DNA of 64,000 bases, from NCBI GenBank assembly GCA_016720655.1, contig JADKKE010000032.1:558001-622000 (forward strand), in the 5' to 3' direction. The stretch is from Bacteroidota bacterium. Its GTDB lineage: Bacteria > Bacteroidota > Bacteroidia > AKYH767-A > 2013-40CM-41-45. The notes beneath the pieces are model-generated. The model saw nothing but the letters and a program-made list of their open reading frames with translations. It did no database searches and had not been told where the DNA came from. Shown here one piece after another: positions 63,127 to 64,000 of the stretch. How positions within the stretch are numbered: position 1 is the first letter of the stretch; each line of letters starts with the position of its first letter. Position numbers and translations under genes: made by a program.

Positions 63127-63428
63127 TTTGAAAGGGTTTTATTCTTTGAACAATATATACTTGTAGGACCCCTTGTGGTTAATGCAATAATCCGTGCTTC
63201 TTACATCTGTAAGGTTTTTGCCATTTTGTGTTAAAAAGTACTTGCGATTACATATTAAAATGAAGGAAATGTTCGAAAAAATGAAAATTTTAACTTTTTG
63301 GCCGTTTTTTAATAATGAAATATCTGCGCTTACTCTTTTTGCGAAAAATGCATCTGACTGTATCCAAAAAAAATGAATCCTCGTTAGACTGCTAAGAAAA
63401 TCATTACTAACATTCTTACGAGATTCTC
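63127..63428. other. Divergent intergenic region at the right end
   Basis: 302 nt between the FN3-like gene and the last, divergent gene. AT-rich. Nothing matching TAnnTTTG or a hairpin was seen on either strand. Confidence 0.4.
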
Positions 63429-64000
63429 ATGGATACACTTAACAAGACAATTAAAAAGCTAAACGAACCGGAATATCAGGAACTTCTTTCGGCAGTTGCA
63501 GGCAGAAAAAACAACAAACCTTATCTTGTTCTTGAAGCCGCGCGAAAAGAGAACTATGATGAAACTCAGATGATGGAAATGCTGAGTGTGAATCCAAGTA
63601 CGTATTACACTTTAAAATCGAGACTCAACGAAAGGATCGCCCAATACCTTTCCAAGAATGTTAAGAACCCTATCAGTGCACTGAAAGATAAAGTTGCAAT
63701 GGTTCCTGCAATGTTGTTCAGTAACGACAGAGAGGTTGCAATACGCGCATTGAAGAATCTCGAAAAACAACTCATCGAATACGATCTTTCCAATGAACTG
63801 ATTGTCGTATATAAAGTGCTGGCAAGGCTCAGTATGTACAATGGTGATTTCGATTATTATGAAAAAGAATACAATCGTCACGTTGCTTATTCCCTTGCCG
63901 TTGTAAAAGCGGAGGATCTCTTTTATGATTTCGTTAAACGTGCGGGAAATTATCAATTGACACGCGATGAACGTGATCTGGAAGCTGTTCAGGCAAACTT
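63429..64000 (+). CDS. Helical protein with N-terminal HTH-like region, partial (runs off the window)
   Basis: The ATG at 63429 opens a frame that stays open to the window end (190 codons). The N-terminal about 70 residues look like a helix-turn-helix (YQELLSAVAG…YLVLEAARKENYDETQMMEML-SVNPSTYYTLKSRLNERI). The rest is helical, with TPR-like pairs (IRALKNLEKQLIEYDLSNELIVVYKVLARLSMYNGDFDYYEKEYN). No family was recognised. A regulatory protein with a TPR sensor half is possible. The 3' end and any further domain are outside the window. Confidence 0.75.
   Translation, partial: MDTLNKTIKKLNEPEYQELLSAVAGRKNNKPYLVLEAARKENYDETQMMEMLSVNPSTYYTLKSRLNERIAQYLSKNVKNPISALKDKVAMVPAMLFSNDREVAIRALKNLEKQLIEYDLSNELIVVYKVLARLSMYNGDFDYYEKEYNRHVAYSLAVVKAEDLFYDFVKRAGNYQLTRDERDLEAVQAN

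Noticed and set aside
1..64000. tRNA or rRNA genes, insertion sequences, prophage or defence genes
   Set aside because: No T-loop-like GGTTCRANTCC with matching arms outside coding sequence, no transposase or integrase motifs, and no known defence-family proteins were found by reading the frames.

Overview
The window is about 64 kb of a chromosome from a member of the Bacteroidota. Evidence for this: a type IX secretion C-terminal sorting domain on a surface protein, a 19-PKD-domain surface giant, LytS/LytTR regulation, a TonB-dependent receptor with a carboxypeptidase-like N-terminal domain, the lptC–hemolysin–ppiD gene block, DUF4286/DUF1571/DUF6268/DUF2461 families, promoters of the TTTG/TAnnTTTG type, and start codons without a consistent Shine-Dalgarno sequence. 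No rRNA, tRNA, CRISPR array, transposase or phage gene was found, so this reads as core chromosome with a few surface-protein islands. Genus cannot be decided from the sequence.

Layout. 1–2.3 kb: OmpR-type response regulator and its histidine kinase (minus strand). 2.6–7.8 kb: TonB-dependent receptor (frameshifted), a roughly seven-helix membrane protein and a LytS/LytTR pair, all on the plus strand, looking like one receptor/sensor cassette. 8–9.6 kb: a short GIN-domain protein whose end meets simple repeats, and a DUF2461 gene. 9.7–18.3 kb: two large exported TPR-type proteins (one with an in-frame stop), serS, DUF4286, DUF1571/LysM, rsmA and a 2-hydroxyacid dehydrogenase. 18.5–21.5 kb: a T9SS surface protein built of fourteen 52-residue repeats, broken by two one-base deletions. 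21.5–26.8 kb: aspartate kinase, GNAT acetyltransferase, serA, fbp, DUF6268 outer-membrane protein. 27–33.7 kb: mfd, a lipoprotein with a degenerate deacetylase domain, a MacB/FtsX-type permease. 34–41.5 kb: purH and the cell-elongation cluster mreB-mreC-mreD-pbp2-rodA. 41.7–47.1 kb: a cytochrome P460-like lipoprotein, then ppiD, a CorC/hemolysin protein, a small membrane protein and lptC on the minus strand, an envelope-biogenesis operon with a clear promoter. 47.3–55.1 kb: M13 peptidase lipoprotein, DEAD-box helicase, EamA transporter, M20 peptidase, a small HExxH protein overlapping gpmI. 55.3–63.1 kb: a minus-strand run of an exported FN3-like protein, the 19-PKD giant, a small membrane protein and an orphan histidine kinase. 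The last gene (HTH-like/helical protein) runs off the right edge.

Main points for a second look: (1) the exact 156-bp coding repeat in which exactly two units are 155 bp, each coinciding with a frame break; (2) the giant PKD protein stops inside its fourth FN3 domain and has no T9SS sorting domain, and its gene run ends in a sensor kinase; (3) a NodB-like deacetylase in which the metal-binding residues appear replaced; (4) several families of simple intergenic repeats; (5) a near-leaderless consensus promoter at lptC and a perfect 13-bp palindrome in the likely ppiD leader. Four gene interruptions (three one-base deletions, one stop codon) fall in TBDR, TPR and adhesin genes only; they could be assembly errors or real decay. 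No wholly new defence or mobile system could be supported.
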